The notes under the pieces are model-generated. The model was not told where the DNA came from. It did not search any database and saw only the letters and a list, made by a program, of their open reading frames with translations. DNA of 64,000 nt, taken from positions 977,288-1,041,287 of the forward strand of contig CH002714.1 of the NCBI GenBank assembly GCA_000149265.1. Reading direction: 5' to 3'. The translations under genes were made by a program, and so were the position numbers. How positions within the stretch are numbered: position 1 is the first letter of the stretch; each line of letters begins with the position of its first letter. Shown here one piece after another: positions 51,332 through 62,857 of the stretch. This DNA is from Ciona savignyi (lineage: Eukaryota; Chordata; Ascidiacea; Phlebobranchia; Cionidae).

Positions 51332-52170
51332 AAAAATCGGTCAGCATCCCCACTCCTATTGACAAGTTAATAAATAAAAGTACAAGCTTTTTCCTTCCAA
51401 ACGCTAACTAGTGTCTGCACCGAATTAGAAACATCGCGGGTGGACGAAGACGAAAATAAAAAGTTTCAACCTCTTTCAACCGGTGACATTTGAATACAAA
51501 AATACAATATTAATATATGGAATATGTATTCTGTTAACATTAAAAAAATATGAGTTTTTTGCAGCACATAACTTCAATTTATATATATAATTTATATGTA
51601 AAATACAAACGAATGTGATCAACCAAAGTAATTGTATTACGAGTCCTCGAAATCGAAAGGGGACAAATAGTGATTTTACTCCGTTTTTTTGGCTGCGTTA
51701 ATGCTCGTTACAGGCATGTCTGGTCGTCGGCCGCTCAACAAAAAGGGATTATCTGATCAGATTAAAATGTCCAGGAAAGCTAACTGACATGCACACTAAA
51801 CTGACATGCACGCTATTTCATCAACCTTTCATTTTACAGATATCCCTAAGCAAACATTCCGGCAAACTAAAAAACGTATAAGTAGCCAATTTTTTAGCAT
51901 TTTTGCTGCCGATAATCTTTGATACCCGATATTTCGGGACAGGAAATCATCATTAATTCTAAATAACGATAGTTATGGGTCCCATTTGAAAAATTGGGAC
52001 ACATATTGTTTTTGTCCGTTTTTTTTCGTTTTTTTTTTTCGTCAAACGCTTGACAGGCATGGCATGTCGCCCCGACATCGAACAGGAGGAAGGCTTGTAA
52101 CCCCTTCGACTAGTCACGTCAGTCGTCAGGCGTCAGTGACGCCTTTAGTGTAATGTTGAAGCGAGACGTC

Positions 52171-52285
52171 AGCAACCGAAGCGTCAGGCTGGCGAACCCG
52201 TCAGCAACCGAAGCGTCAGGCTGGCGAACCCGTCAGCAACCGAAGCGTCAGGCTGGCGAACCCGTCAGCAACCGAAGCGTCAGGC
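52171..52285 (+). repeat. 32-bp satellite in left inverted repeat
   Basis: About 3.6 tandem copies of a GTCAGCAACCGAAGCGTCAG-starting unit. The same unit is inverted at 54660-54775. Confidence 0.9.
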
Positions 52286-53219
52286 TTAGCTGAGTAGGAA
52301 GCAACCAACACGTTAGCGAATGTCGGTAATTTACTAATTTGTATTTTGTACCGTGGATTGTTGTTGAAAGTAGGCTAGTGTAGAAGATGAAAAGAGAGTA
52401 CCAAGCTCAATAAAGTATTCTTAATTATCATTAAAATTATCTGTTTCATAATAATGTTAGATTATTCCCAACAATACTGGGATAAGTGCCAAACCATCAT
52501 TCTTATTTATTAGATTAATTTAAGTATTTAATACATATCATATCTTATAACACAAGGAGTGTGAATAGCGTGGCAAGGCAGCAGAGATGTGTTGTATTGT
52601 CAACTGCATGTAATCGCTTTTACTTTATCACCTGACCTGCTGCCCAGTCTAATTTCAGTTAACACAACTAGTGTACTTATATATATACATTCGACTTGCA
52701 ATATGTAGAATTGAATTATTTATTATATTACCTAGTGCTTTGTTGTAGGTATGATGTTCTATCTATACCTTTACATATCAATTTAAAACAAGGTATATTT
52801 AGGTCCAGCATATCAAACAAATTTGATTTTGTGGCAAGAGTGACATGGTGCCACAAATGACAGCAGACCCATGTATGCTGTAAGGAATGATTTCTTTAAG
52901 GTTTGTAGAACACATATATATATATGCGTGTGATTTCCGCTAAAAGCAATTTATTATTACATTTTCTTTTCACTAGGAGGCAGCAAAGTCATCAACAAAC
53001 AACAGCCAAAGTTGAATCCAAACAGAACTGAACAGACCACTTGCCCCTCACCCATAAGCAACACAGTTTTCTGTACGATTTTGCATTTAATAAACAGAAT
53101 TTTATTAGAATACTTGACATGTACGTTGTTACCTATTTGGCAAAAGGGTGAGTAACCAGGTGATTAAAAATGAAGTCCAACATTTAAATAAAAGTTAGGC
53201 ACTGGTGCACAGCATGACA

Positions 53220-54400
53220 TTACTTTAATGCACAAACTGCATCAATAAATTTTTCATTTTCTTCAGAAATAGTCTTCAATCTTTTCATTTTCTTGTGCAA
53301 TCAGTGCTCTATCCTTCCTCTGACAGAAGTTTGCACATTTTCTCCCATTTCTCCCCCTCTTCTTTAGCTGGAAACCAAAAAATATATGTGATTAAAGCAA
53401 CACAAACATTTTTTAATTAAAGCAAGAGCATTTTTCTATGTTGTGTACCTTCTGGCTATGTCTCCTTTTTGTTCGACCCTATTGACCTAGATATAAACTC
53501 TCACTGCCCAAACAAATCATTACCTGACACTCCAGCCAACTACTGAGGCTAATTTTCTGTTCCCTTATTCTCATCACGAGCTTTTGCCTCTGTACCTAAA
53601 TTTATAAATACTTAGCTGCCTTCTCAAAAAGATTGCTTATTGAATGTTAGGTTATGATTATAAACATATTCAAAACACTAGATAATATACGGGTAGTATA
53701 ACTATTTACTTTAGTAAATAAATATAATAGGAGTGAATAAAACTTACCAATGGATTCTAAAATAAATATATCATTGGTCTGTTTGGTCATTTCTGATGGG
53801 CCAGCCCTCATCTTCATTCACCGGTGGTAATGGGGGTTCACTGCTAAAAAATTGTTCAGTGGCTGCAGTTAAAGGTTCAGAATCCATGGAGATATATTCA
53901 ACACCTTCCCACTCGCACATGCCTAGAAAATTAAATTTGTGCAAACTGTTAATCTTTTACAGTACTATTAAAGAAGTAACAATATTTAATGGTAAGAAAT
54001 GCAGGCACTTTTTCAATATTCTAAAAAACATGGCACAACTTCCAGCACGTTTTCCAACATCCAAACAGTTTTTACAGTCTCGGAAAAAGAACCTGAAAAT
54101 GTGTCGCATCAGGGTAGTCATACAATACCCTTACCAAATAGCTGTAAGCCATAAGTACATGTTGCTGTATTTTAAATTGCTGGACTAAAACAGTACCCTG
54201 GTACCATAGTTGATAAAACTACCTACCACGCTTTTTGATGCAAATATCCGGTTCATTGCATCAAAAAATGGCCAAGCTAGAGCTTTTTGGGATGCTGCAC
54301 CAGATTTGTTTAATCCGCCACAGAATTCATGATACGTTTCCTTGAGTTTCTTTCATTTGTTTTTGATTTGCGAACAAGAAGTTTAAAGTTCATGATGTAC
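53220..54400 (-). pseudogene. Decayed Myb/SANT-like DNA-binding gene of the transposon
   Basis: Three coding islands on the minus strand. About 54226-54390 reads KKLKETYHEFCGG and ALAWPFFDAMNRIFASK, the pattern of Myb/SANT-like (trihelix) domains common in transposon accessory proteins. A TGA at 54353-54355 sits where the family usually has the Trp of a KxKWK-type motif. About 53790-53935 gives an acidic stretch (EWEGVEYISMDSEP). About 53225-53390 gives a charged helix readable only across a frameshift. Together these indicate a broken gene rather than a working protein. No transposase was found. Confidence 0.55.
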
Positions 54401-54922
54401 AATTCTTAGTGTTGTCTTCTCGGTATTGTATGGAACTGCTCACTTACACACACAAAAATACAATTATTTTGGATTCGAATCTCTCAGGATCGTGAATTTA
54501 ACTACAACAAACTAATGAGGTAAACATTAATCAAAACTATTCGAGAATAGGATTCGAAAATACTTTTGTAGAAATGTTCCAGAATAGTCTAACTTTTTAA
54601 CTTTTCCGGGCTCAATCTATTTACTATTTCAAATCTTTGTCACTCTTAACTAGCACTGACGCTTTCGGTTGCTGGACGGGGTTCGCCAGCCTGACGCTTT
54701 GGGTTGCTGACGAGTTCGCCAGCCTGACGCTTCGGTTGCTGACGAGTTCGCCAGCCTGACGCTTCGGTTGCTGACGCCTCGCTTCAACATTACACTAAAG
54801 GCGTCACCGACGCCTGACGACTGACGTGACTAGTCGAAGTGGCTCGCACCGTTGTTGTCGAACAGAACGAATAACGGAATCGCAATGAGACTTCGCCATA
54901 TGCTAGACAACATGGTCTAGAT

Positions 54923-55409
54923 CAGCGGTTCTCAAACTGGGGTCCGCGAGACAATTTTCTGGGACCGCGAAGCACCTTCCAAAAAATTAAAACGACGCTC
55001 CTGAAGAAAAAAAATTGTGTAAAATTAAGTTTTCACGCAACTTTTCTTCCAATCAACTTAACAAATTAACACAATTTGTCATGAAAGCTTAAAGGCTACA
55101 TAAGCATTTATGACATCACAAGAAGCTATTTGATGTCACATTAGTGCAGTTCAACAGTACCAACAAGCCTGTAGTAAGAATAGTGCAACTTCCTATTATA
55201 GTAGGAGTAAACATTTAAAAAAATGCCAAGGTCAGAGGCGTCTCGGTGTTGCTTAATCCATGCATCCGGGTTAATGTGTTTTGTTTTAGAATTTTAAAGT
55301 TGCTAAATTTTTCGTTTCACTTCCCTATTTTTCGAGGGGACCGTGAGTCATTTAAAAAATTGCTAGGGGACCGTGGCGTAATTTTTTTTAAAAAGTTTGA
55401 GAACCGCTG
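54923..55409. mobile_element. hAT-type MITE (487 bp, TSD GTCTAGAT)
   Basis: Ends are perfect 16-bp inverted repeats, CAGCGGTTCTCAAACT, flanked by the 8-bp duplication GTCTAGAT at 54915-54922 and 55410-55417. The CAGCGGTTCTCAAA start and GGGGTCCGCG interior are typical of hAT non-autonomous elements. It is non-coding. The related uninterrupted sequence at about 55630-55645 has a single GGTCTAGAT, confirming the target site. Confidence 0.93.
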
Positions 55410-55429
55410 GTCTAGATAAACCCAGGAAT

Positions 55430-55529
55430 NNNNNNNNNNNNNNNNNNNNNNNNNNNNNNNNNNNNNNNNNNNNNNNNNNNNNNNNNNNNNNNNNNNNNNN
55501 NNNNNNNNNNNNNNNNNNNNNNNNNNNNN
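55430..55529. other. Assembly gap (100 N)
   Basis: Run of N just right of the hAT MITE, in repeat-rich sequence. Confidence 1.
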
Positions 55530-56246
55530 TTTCAAATCATGATTGTGACAAGCACGCCCATGTCGGCCCCGACATCTACCCAGATAGAAAAAATAGAATC
55601 GCAATGAAACTTTGCTATTTATTAGACAACATGGTCTAGATATGCAGAAATCAAAATTTTGGGTAATGAATCTAGGGGAATTCCCCCTGAGACGTTAAAA
55701 TCCAAAAGGCTTTTTTCCAATAAATTAGCTTTTTGAGGCATATAGCGCTTAAACGGCTGCTCTAACTATATTCAGATTTGGTGAAATGTTAGACCATTAG
55801 ACAGTATGTGCCAATTAAAAGAAGAAAAAAACATTTACTTAGGGTAATGGGAGACTTTTCGTCGCTAGGTGTCTCTCTTCCCGACTTAGATGAAGCCTGA
55901 AAACCGTTGTTATGTTTTTTTATGCGGGAAAGCGGTGATAGGAAGCCAAAAGCACTTTAAACGTACGGGTTTCCGCGAAATTGTTTAAAATAGACCAGAC
56001 TATTTAACAGTAATAAGTAAGCTGTGATAATTATGTTCCATTACTAGGTATAAAGCTGCATGTAGCATTTAGGCGGTAACTACAGACAGTGTAGCGCTAG
56101 CCTAGCTGCAGCCTGCAGCATATAAATATTGCCACAAAGCATAGTTGTAGAATATCCGACCAGATCTGACTGGAAAGGATACCATGTCGCAATTATTTAA
56201 ATGTTTATTTTGTAAGATTACTTAAATATATGTCTTTAGGCTAAAA

Positions 56247-57700
56247 ATGGCAACAAATTATTGCTGTGTACCTTTATGCAAAGGAACTGGGGGTCATCGA
56301 TTTCCCAGCAATGAAACCTTAAAACAAAGTTGGATATCAGCTATTAAAAGGGTGAGGACTATTCGTGGAGGAAAAAGCTGGCAACCAGGCCAATATTCAA
56401 CTGTGTGCTATGCTCATTTCAAAGAGGAGGACTACCTTTCTTGTAATAAATATGGTAAGTAATGCACATTCTTGTCCTGATATTAAATGACTTTTTCTAA
56501 AGTTGTTTGTTTTATTAATGCCAGAACTTCTAATTTCAGGATTAAAGCCACTTGTTAAGCGATTGCGCAACAACAGTGTGCCAAGTGTGTTTGCTTGGTC
56601 CAAGAAAAATATAGTAACAGACCGAGAGGCAAGACTTAATCATCGCAGTGAAGAACTTCAGGGCCAATTACTTTTTGAGTTTAATGATATTGAACTGGGG
56701 GCAGAAGCCGTTGTTGAATGCGAAATAGACTGCGAAGCACACCCTGGTATTCCTGCTCCCAAAATAACAGATTCCAGCACACAAACTGAACAAACTGGTT
56801 CGTAGTAGCACATTCACCATCACAAGTTTCAAGCAGGATAATGAAGGAATTAATTTTTTTACCGGTTTGCCAAATTTCACGACTTTTAATGCAGTGCTTT
56901 ATAGTTTGGGAGAAGGATCAAACCATCCTCACATATTTATATCCCCTGGCACCAAATAACTTAAGCACCAGTGATTTGTTTTTCCTAGTTCTTATAAAAC
57001 TTCGACAAGGCAAAACAAATTTTGAACTCAGTCGAATGTTTGGTTTAAGCGAAAAAGATGTCTATTCTATCTTTGTCACTTGGATTCGTTATTTAAGCTT
57101 ACAATGGAGAGAAATTGATATATGGCCCAGCAAAGACTTAGTTAATTTTTACTCGCCCCTTTCGTTTAAATGTGAATTCCCTAACACTCGTGTTATTATT
57201 GATGGCACTGAAATTCCTGTTAAGAAACCAAAAGCACCTTTTAGCTCAGCAGGTCACCTTTTTCAACCTACAAAAATAGAAATACTGCGAAAGTTTTAAT
57301 TGGTGCGACCCCTGGTGGTCTCATATCTTTTATATCGTCAGCATATGGTGGCTGTACTAGTGATAGACAAATTGTTGAACGCAGTAATTTGGTAAACATG
57401 TGTGATCCTAGAGATTCCATTATGGCAGATAAAGGTTTTGACGTGCAGGATATATTTGCTCCCTATGATATCACTGTAAATATCCCAACTTTTTTTAAAA
57501 AGAAATCTAGAATGAATTTGTCTACTGTAATGAGAGATCGTAGAATTTCTAGTAAACGTGTTCATATAGAAAGAATAATTGGCCTGGGAAAAACCTACAA
57601 AATTTTAAAAATTCCTTTTAATCACACAGAGACTGAAATGGCTGATGATATTATTTTTGTTTGTTTTATGTTATGCAACTTTAGAAATTCTATTATGTAA
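56247..57700 (+). pseudogene. Broken THAP-domain DDE transposase (ISL2EU type)
   Basis: Exon 1 (56247-56454) encodes a THAP C2CH zinc finger: Cys-rich start CCVPLCKG, then VCYAHF after W.P..YS. It splices in phase to 56540-56805, which ends in a double TAG. The DDE core (DDE_Tnp_4 type) follows in other frames: FFTGLPNFTTFNAVLYSL in one frame, then SDLFFLVLIKLRQGKTNFEL and IIDGTEIPVKKP (first Asp) in the next. After a one-base slip near 57260 come YKNRNTAKVLIG, IMADKGFD (second Asp) and HIERIIGLGK (Glu). The catalytic DDE residues are still visible, but one stop and at least two frameshifts separate the parts, so no continuous transposase can be made. Confidence 0.88.
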
Positions 57701-57946
57701 TCTCGATGATGCTTTGCCAGTAGTTCAATGTTTTTTTTCTGTTTTCAATGTTCAGGGTGATGTGTATTTCGGTTGGGTATTGTAGAGAATATAATTTATA
57801 TCATATATAATATATTCATGTCCTTGAATGTGATTATATTACAATAAAACTTGTTATACATTTGTGAACAACATATGAACTCGTCATAAACAGAAAAGCG
57901 AACAAATTTAAAAGGGTAAGAACTTTTTATCTATTGTCGTTAGCGC

Positions 57947-59633
57947 TCAAAATAATTTGTTTTCATCTTTATACAGAATACACTTTAAAACAGCAGGTCG
58001 AAAATACATGTTAAAAAAGTTTACAAGCTGAGCAATCATATCCTTAATAAAGCCCTCGTCTCTTACTATTCTAATAACTTTAAAATCACAAAAGGTATAC
58101 ACAATAAAGTCACACCATTTTCGTTCAGTACAATACAGCTCACCCATTACTTGATAATAATAGTTATGTTTGCGATTTAAGCAAAGATAGTTGTTACGCA
58201 ATTCTAGGTAAGGAACAGTAGCAGGATTTATCAGACAATTTCTTGAAGCATATGGACACTTAATTTCTATGACACCATCATCATCAACAAGCCCATCGGG
58301 TGAAGACGCAAGATATGGTTGTTTGTGTGATACCCATAAACCAGTTGTCATGACATCTTTCAAACCAATTTGTTTATATTTAGCAAATGCTACAGACTCG
58401 TACTGTTTACCATGGTTTACAGCAGCACAATTCACAGATTTGTGGATAATTAAATTTCTGGCCAATTTCACAAAGCAATCTTCAGAGGATTTACAAATTT
58501 TACCAAAATTGGATGAGGTCAAGCGTTTTCTTCGCTCCTCATGCCAACATGTGCTCTCACTTTGCAATGAAGTTGCATTTATTATTTCACATATTCTGTG
58601 TAAACTTATGACTGTAATTTCTTCATGTTCAAGAAATGTATCCTCTGGGTGCTGTTTTAAATAATCGTGGTCATTGTATACTGCTTGTTTTAGGGCAGGA
58701 GCATACAATTGTCGAATTGTACTTTTAGGTCCACAACCATTCAATACAACATTTCGAAAATGGGAGCTATAACTTGGTTGGTTGCGGAATCGAAGTGGGC
58801 GGGGATCAAACAAACAGTTAACATGCAGGGGATTCTGTCTTAATTTGAGTGAACTGCACTTTGTGGGTGACCCGGTATATGGTTTGCAATGATGAAATGT
58901 TTGTAGTTTTTGAGTGCATGTTTGCCTTGTTGTGATACATTTGTTTACTTTAAAGTCATTAACAGCAAAAAGAACCATAGCCACATGCTTACAATGGGCA
59001 GAAGGTCCCATTCCTGCAGCACACTCACACTGACTCTCTCTAACTTTGTCACAGTCGTCTATAAAAATATCGATTTTGTATATAACACCCTTTCTCATCT
59101 CGGCATGACATCTTGCCTGGATAAACGTCCCATGATGCTGGGAAACCTCAGCAATGCGAATTGACTGAATGAATCTGTCTTTGTACAATAACTCTGCCTT
59201 TTCTGATACAGACGTCCCATATTGTGACAAAAAATCATCAATGGCCTTCATACTCAAAGCAGGCATCTATAAATCAATAGCATTAACATTTATTTTACAT
59301 TTTGAATTCGGTACAAAATATAAACAATGCAATGATAACAAAAAGGATATATATCGGTACCGATGAAACCAAACAGTTCACAATCAAGTGTCGGATAACA
59401 TTAACCAAAACACAAACTGTTATAAGTGTTCATATATATATTAAAAAGAATGATGTAACATTGACACATAACAAATCAATTTTATTTTTTGTTTTCGCTG
59501 CAGAGTTAGCCTAACCACTAATAATTTAAAAACACAAAGCATATACCAAAACAAATATATTGTACCTTATTTAAATACAAACCTTTGTATTAGAATTTAC
59601 ATCTTTATACTTTAACTGTGATGGTGTTGCCAT
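57947..59633 (-). CDS. SWIM zinc finger plus YqaJ-type exonuclease of the transposon
   Basis: The main exon is 57947-59266 (440 codons with stop). It is preceded by AG at a splice acceptor and joins in phase to a 5' exon ending at 59583, whose first ATG is at 59633, giving about 456 residues. Near residues 90-115 a SWIM zinc finger is seen (CECAAGMGPSAHCKHVAM, CxC...CxH). The C-terminal half is a YqaJ/lambda-exonuclease-like fold with HGKQYES, SSPDGLVDDDGVIEIKCPY (the D...ExK metal-binding core) and NYYYQVMGELYC. ISL2EU elements carry such a nuclease beside the transposase; its job in transposition is not established. The frame is open over its whole length, unlike the transposase, so it may still be made. 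The true start could lie further upstream, where a nested MITE begins. Confidence 0.85.
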
Positions 59634-59748
59634 TGCATAATCTTGTTGTGATGATGTTGATGGTTGCTGGCTATTAAAATTGAAGTTGCGTTGATAACTT
59701 TCCAGCCTGAAATTGCAATCTATTAAATTTATTTCGCTCCTCTTAATA

Positions 59749-59990
59749 CCGGTATCAGAGGACAACACTAAAAGGAGGGAAAGCGGGAAGGAGGGAAGGC
59801 GGGAAACTGCTCACTAAAACTATGGAAATTAATTTTAACCCTGCTCTAAACACTAATATTAAACCCAGAACTAACCCTAACTCTAACCATATGTTTAAAA
59901 CTAACTTATAAGCGCTAATCTTTATTTTAATGTGCAGTTTCCCTCCCTCCCGCCTTCCCTCTTTTTAGTTTTTACTGACATTACCGGTGC
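59749..59990. mobile_element. Nested MITE with CTAAAA..GAGGGAA..GCGGGA inverted ends
   Basis: About 240 bp. The left end (ACCGGTA, then CTAAAA and GAGGGAA/GCGGGA purine blocks ending GGGAAACTGC) is mirrored at the right end, with inverted repeats of about 55 bp. The centre is a degenerate TAACCCTAACTC stretch, similar to the reverse complement of the centres of the MITEs at 1090 and 45199. The exact ends are uncertain because of the palindromic ACCGGT at both borders. It sits inside the ISL2EU element at the 5' side of the nuclease gene. Confidence 0.7.
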
Positions 59991-60599
59991 CGGTAGCCCA
60001 CTGTTACCTCTCCACTAAGTCTCCTTTTTTACCGCTAACTTTAGCTCCTCTTTTACGTAACTCTTCTTTTAACTCCAAAATGGTCAAAGCGCCAAATTTA
60101 TACATTTTGGGCATTCACCGTTGCTGACTCTACTCTTATGGTAACCTATCTGGTGCATGTAAACAGACGACGTCGTCCTCAAAACATCTAACTAACGCAA
60201 CGCCCACTACCACTAGTGTTGAAAAGTCTCCCATTACGTTAAAAAAGTTATGTTCCTGAATTAAGATTATTATGTTCCTGAACAGAGAGAATTGTTACAT
60301 AACATGACCCACATATGTAAAAACAGAAACTTATCTACTAAACCTAGAAATTCCCTGATACCATGAAAAACTAAATCGGGCTGTTTTGGCAATTGAGCTT
60401 CATTTCACTTCGGCGCTTGAAACGACGGTTTAATTTAAAACATTTGTGGTGAAAATGTTCGTAAATTTAAGACGTTTATTTTTTTTAACTATAACTACAC
60501 ATGGAAAAGAAATTTGGTTTGATAACTATGGGACCCATGCGTTTATGCTTGCAGAAACAAACTATATATTCAGTGTATAAAATACAAGTTGTGGTTACA

Positions 60600-60715
60600 A
60601 GGGACCCTGTAGCATAAATATATGGCATACAACATGTGTTTTACAAATAGTGGTGGTTAAACAGGTGGTTGACACTCTCTAGTTGTAGATATATAATTAA
60701 CATGCCATACACACT
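60600..60715 (-). repeat. Dispersed repeat, second copy
   Basis: The reverse complement aligns with 8255-8365 over about 110 bp with moderate divergence. See that entry for shared blocks. Confidence 0.6.
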
Positions 60716-62857
60716 TACTACGTGTATTAAATAAACAAAGAATTTCAATACAAAATATTGGGGCGACCCGTACCCATCTTCATCCGTTTTCAAAAAATGA
60801 ACTCATTTTAGACCATTAATGAGCCTGATTTAACGTCCCACTTTAAGTGAAAGGAAATATGCAATTTATTTAAAACTTTGAAAAGGTGTTTGCGGATATG
60901 TGTTTCAGAAACATTGAAAAATTCAGTGCAAATTATTACAGGGGAATTCCCGAAAAACATAACTTCCTAAACAAAAGCAACATGGTTTACGGAATTTTCC
61001 ACGCTGATATTATTTGATGGCCGATGTCTCGCGACTAATAAGGACTCTATATTCGTTTTAAAAGAAGTCGATTTTTTCTATAAAATAAGCTAACAAACCT
61101 AAATTAAAAAATAACCAGCGTCCGCTATATTTTTTATTTATATAGCGTATTATTTTTTAGGCTACATGTTTTTAACGACTGTTAGTTTTACTGGGAAATA
61201 CTGGGACAAAATAAATAAAATAAAAACCCAGTTTACCCTATGTAAACCCAAAAATGTAAAATACATTGGTAATTGTAATGCACTATTAGCCTGCCACGGG
61301 TATAAAACCTTTGTGGGCTGTCATAACCAATATAGAATCTAATCGCAAAAAGATACTGGCACCCATATTCAATTTTTTTCCGGGAAATCTCCAGAAACAT
61401 GGGGATAAACAATTATCAATAGTTTGATCCACTGCTTTAGGATTTTTTTATGAAATAGCCAACCAAAAAGCCTGAAGGGGAAATTGGAAAGCAGACGACT
61501 CGACTTCTTTCAGAGTTGAAATTTTGGCTGACAGCATTGCCAAAGTTCCAGTGTCTCCTTGGGTGGTTCGTCCATTACAAAAAGGTGCCCGATGCGGAAA
61601 TGGGATAGACCCATGAAGACGAAGGTGAGTGGTGCAGGAGCGAACGTGGGTAAACCGAGGGGGAAGAAACCCGCAACACCATCCTTTACATCCCCTGGAG
61701 GGAGTAGTAGGCCTATAAATATTTTTTTACGCTTCGTTTATATTGGTTTCCGATGATTTTGCATAGCCCATAAACTGTAGGCTACATCAAATTGAAGTTA
61801 TAGCCCCTATTTGTTATCGCTACAACATATACAAAGGAGGAGTATGCAAAAAGTTGTACATATGTATAAGTATTAACAAAATTCATATTCGATCTTAATA
61901 ATAAAACAATTATCGTCTTAAAAACATAGTCCGATTAGCAACACAATTTTTAAAACTTAGTATTTGCACTTAAAGTCCAATTGTTTCGTTGCGTGTTCGT
62001 CCTGTTAATATTTGCCATTTACTTTTCTGTTATAACAGCTCAGTTAACAAGTCGCGTCCTGCCTGCCCAGTCTAACACTTGGCAATTGAAGCTTGGATCT
62101 GCAACCTCAACTCAAAATCCTCTGATACCCTTTCGTACATCGGCAACTTTCTCCAACAAAATAGCTAGCAGATTTACAACATAACCAACACCTTTATTAC
62201 AAAACTTCACAGCTAAACGAGAACACCGGCGCGCAACCTAACCCATGCTGCTTACAACCGTACAAACATGGAGTATTTACCGCCATTGCAAAGCACGGTT
62301 TAAGCACAATTACTAAGGGTCGGTACCAGGTCCATTAATTGGGTATACGCCATCTACAGTTCTATAATATCAGAGCACTAGTCTATCTATGGTCTGACCG
62401 ATTCTCACCCCTACCCGACCATATTATATATGCTCTGTGTAATGTTACTGTATCCTGTGCATGTTGTGTTGATTCCATGGATAAATCGCCTCACTTCCAA
62501 CCCCTGCTTTTTACACTATCCAGGTTGAAAAAGTCCTGCTACGCCGATTTTAAATATAGAAGCAGAACATTTTGTTTCGGATATTTTTTATTAATTCCAC
62601 ACTAAAAGATATTATAGAACGGTTCCCAACCGTTGGAGCGTAAACCATGCTGTTGAACGAATGTCAACTAACGGTTGGAACACAACCGGGCAAAAGTTGG
62701 AAACCACATTTTTCATGAGTTTTTGGGGTGAAAGCGAACCAATAACAATATCGTTTGGACGTTACAAGTGATGGCGCTTTGGTGATAAAAAAAACTCGGC
62801 GCTAGTTCGGTGTCGGTCGTCTTAGGACAAAGCACATAACGTGGACCAGTGGAAAAC

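Larger units (their letters stand above)
48429..51354. mobile_element. 2.9-kb DNA transposon with 9-bp target duplication and subterminal GGCACGTC repeats
   Basis: Flanked by CCTATTGAC at 48420-48428 and 51355-51363. The ends are loosely inverted: CAGGGGTCGTGACGA at left and, reversed, AGTGGGGATGCTGACCGA at right. Inside each end lies an array of TTGGCACGTC motifs: about 130 bp at left, including the 14-bp palindrome GCCAAATATTTGGC at 48540-48553, and about ten 24-bp tandem units at right (51107-51331). A nine-base duplication suggests a Mutator-like superfamily. No long transposase was found, so it may be non-autonomous. The interior carries a small spliced gene with a PHD-type zinc finger. 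Confidence 0.7.
52086..54857. mobile_element. 2.8-kb DNA transposon with long satellite-bearing inverted repeats
   Basis: Flanked by TCGAACAG at 52078-52085 and 54858-54865. From 18 bp inside each end the termini are almost perfect inverted repeats: about 95 bp from 52104 with about two mismatches to 54839 reversed, starting CTTCGACTAGTCACGTCAG. These run on into inverted arrays of a 32-bp satellite (about 52171-52285 and 54660-54775). A related sequence near 55558-55645 has the left and right flanks joined, acting as an empty site. It carries a decayed Myb/SANT-like gene on the minus strand. The superfamily is not settled; 8 bp fits hAT or P. Confidence 0.8.
55847..60234. mobile_element. ISL2EU-type DNA transposon (THAP-DDE transposase plus YqaJ nuclease)
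   Basis: Terminal inverted repeats ATGGGAGACTTTTC at 55847 and its reverse complement ending at 60234, each flanked by TA (55845-55846 and 60235-60236), consistent with a TA target duplication. The interior has two tail-to-tail genes: a THAP zinc finger plus DDE transposase on the plus strand and a SWIM/YqaJ exonuclease on the minus strand. This gene pair is the known hallmark of ISL2EU elements. A smaller inverted-repeat element is nested near 59749-59990. Confidence 0.88.

Noticed and set aside
50949-51411. Long overlapping ORFs on both strands
   Set aside because: They are translations of a 24-bp tandem repeat, open in several frames because the unit is a multiple of three.
58269-58664. 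131-codon plus-strand ORF
   Set aside because: Lies wholly antisense to the YqaJ nuclease exon and shows no family features.
61480-61760. Possible exon in GC-richer patch
   Set aside because: Open on both strands, but no partner exons, no family match and no clear splice pair. Left as a note only.
61981-62184. ORF with signal-peptide-like start
   Set aside because: No ATG, an upstream in-frame stop, no splice acceptor convincingly placed and no family; chance hydrophobic stretch is as likely.
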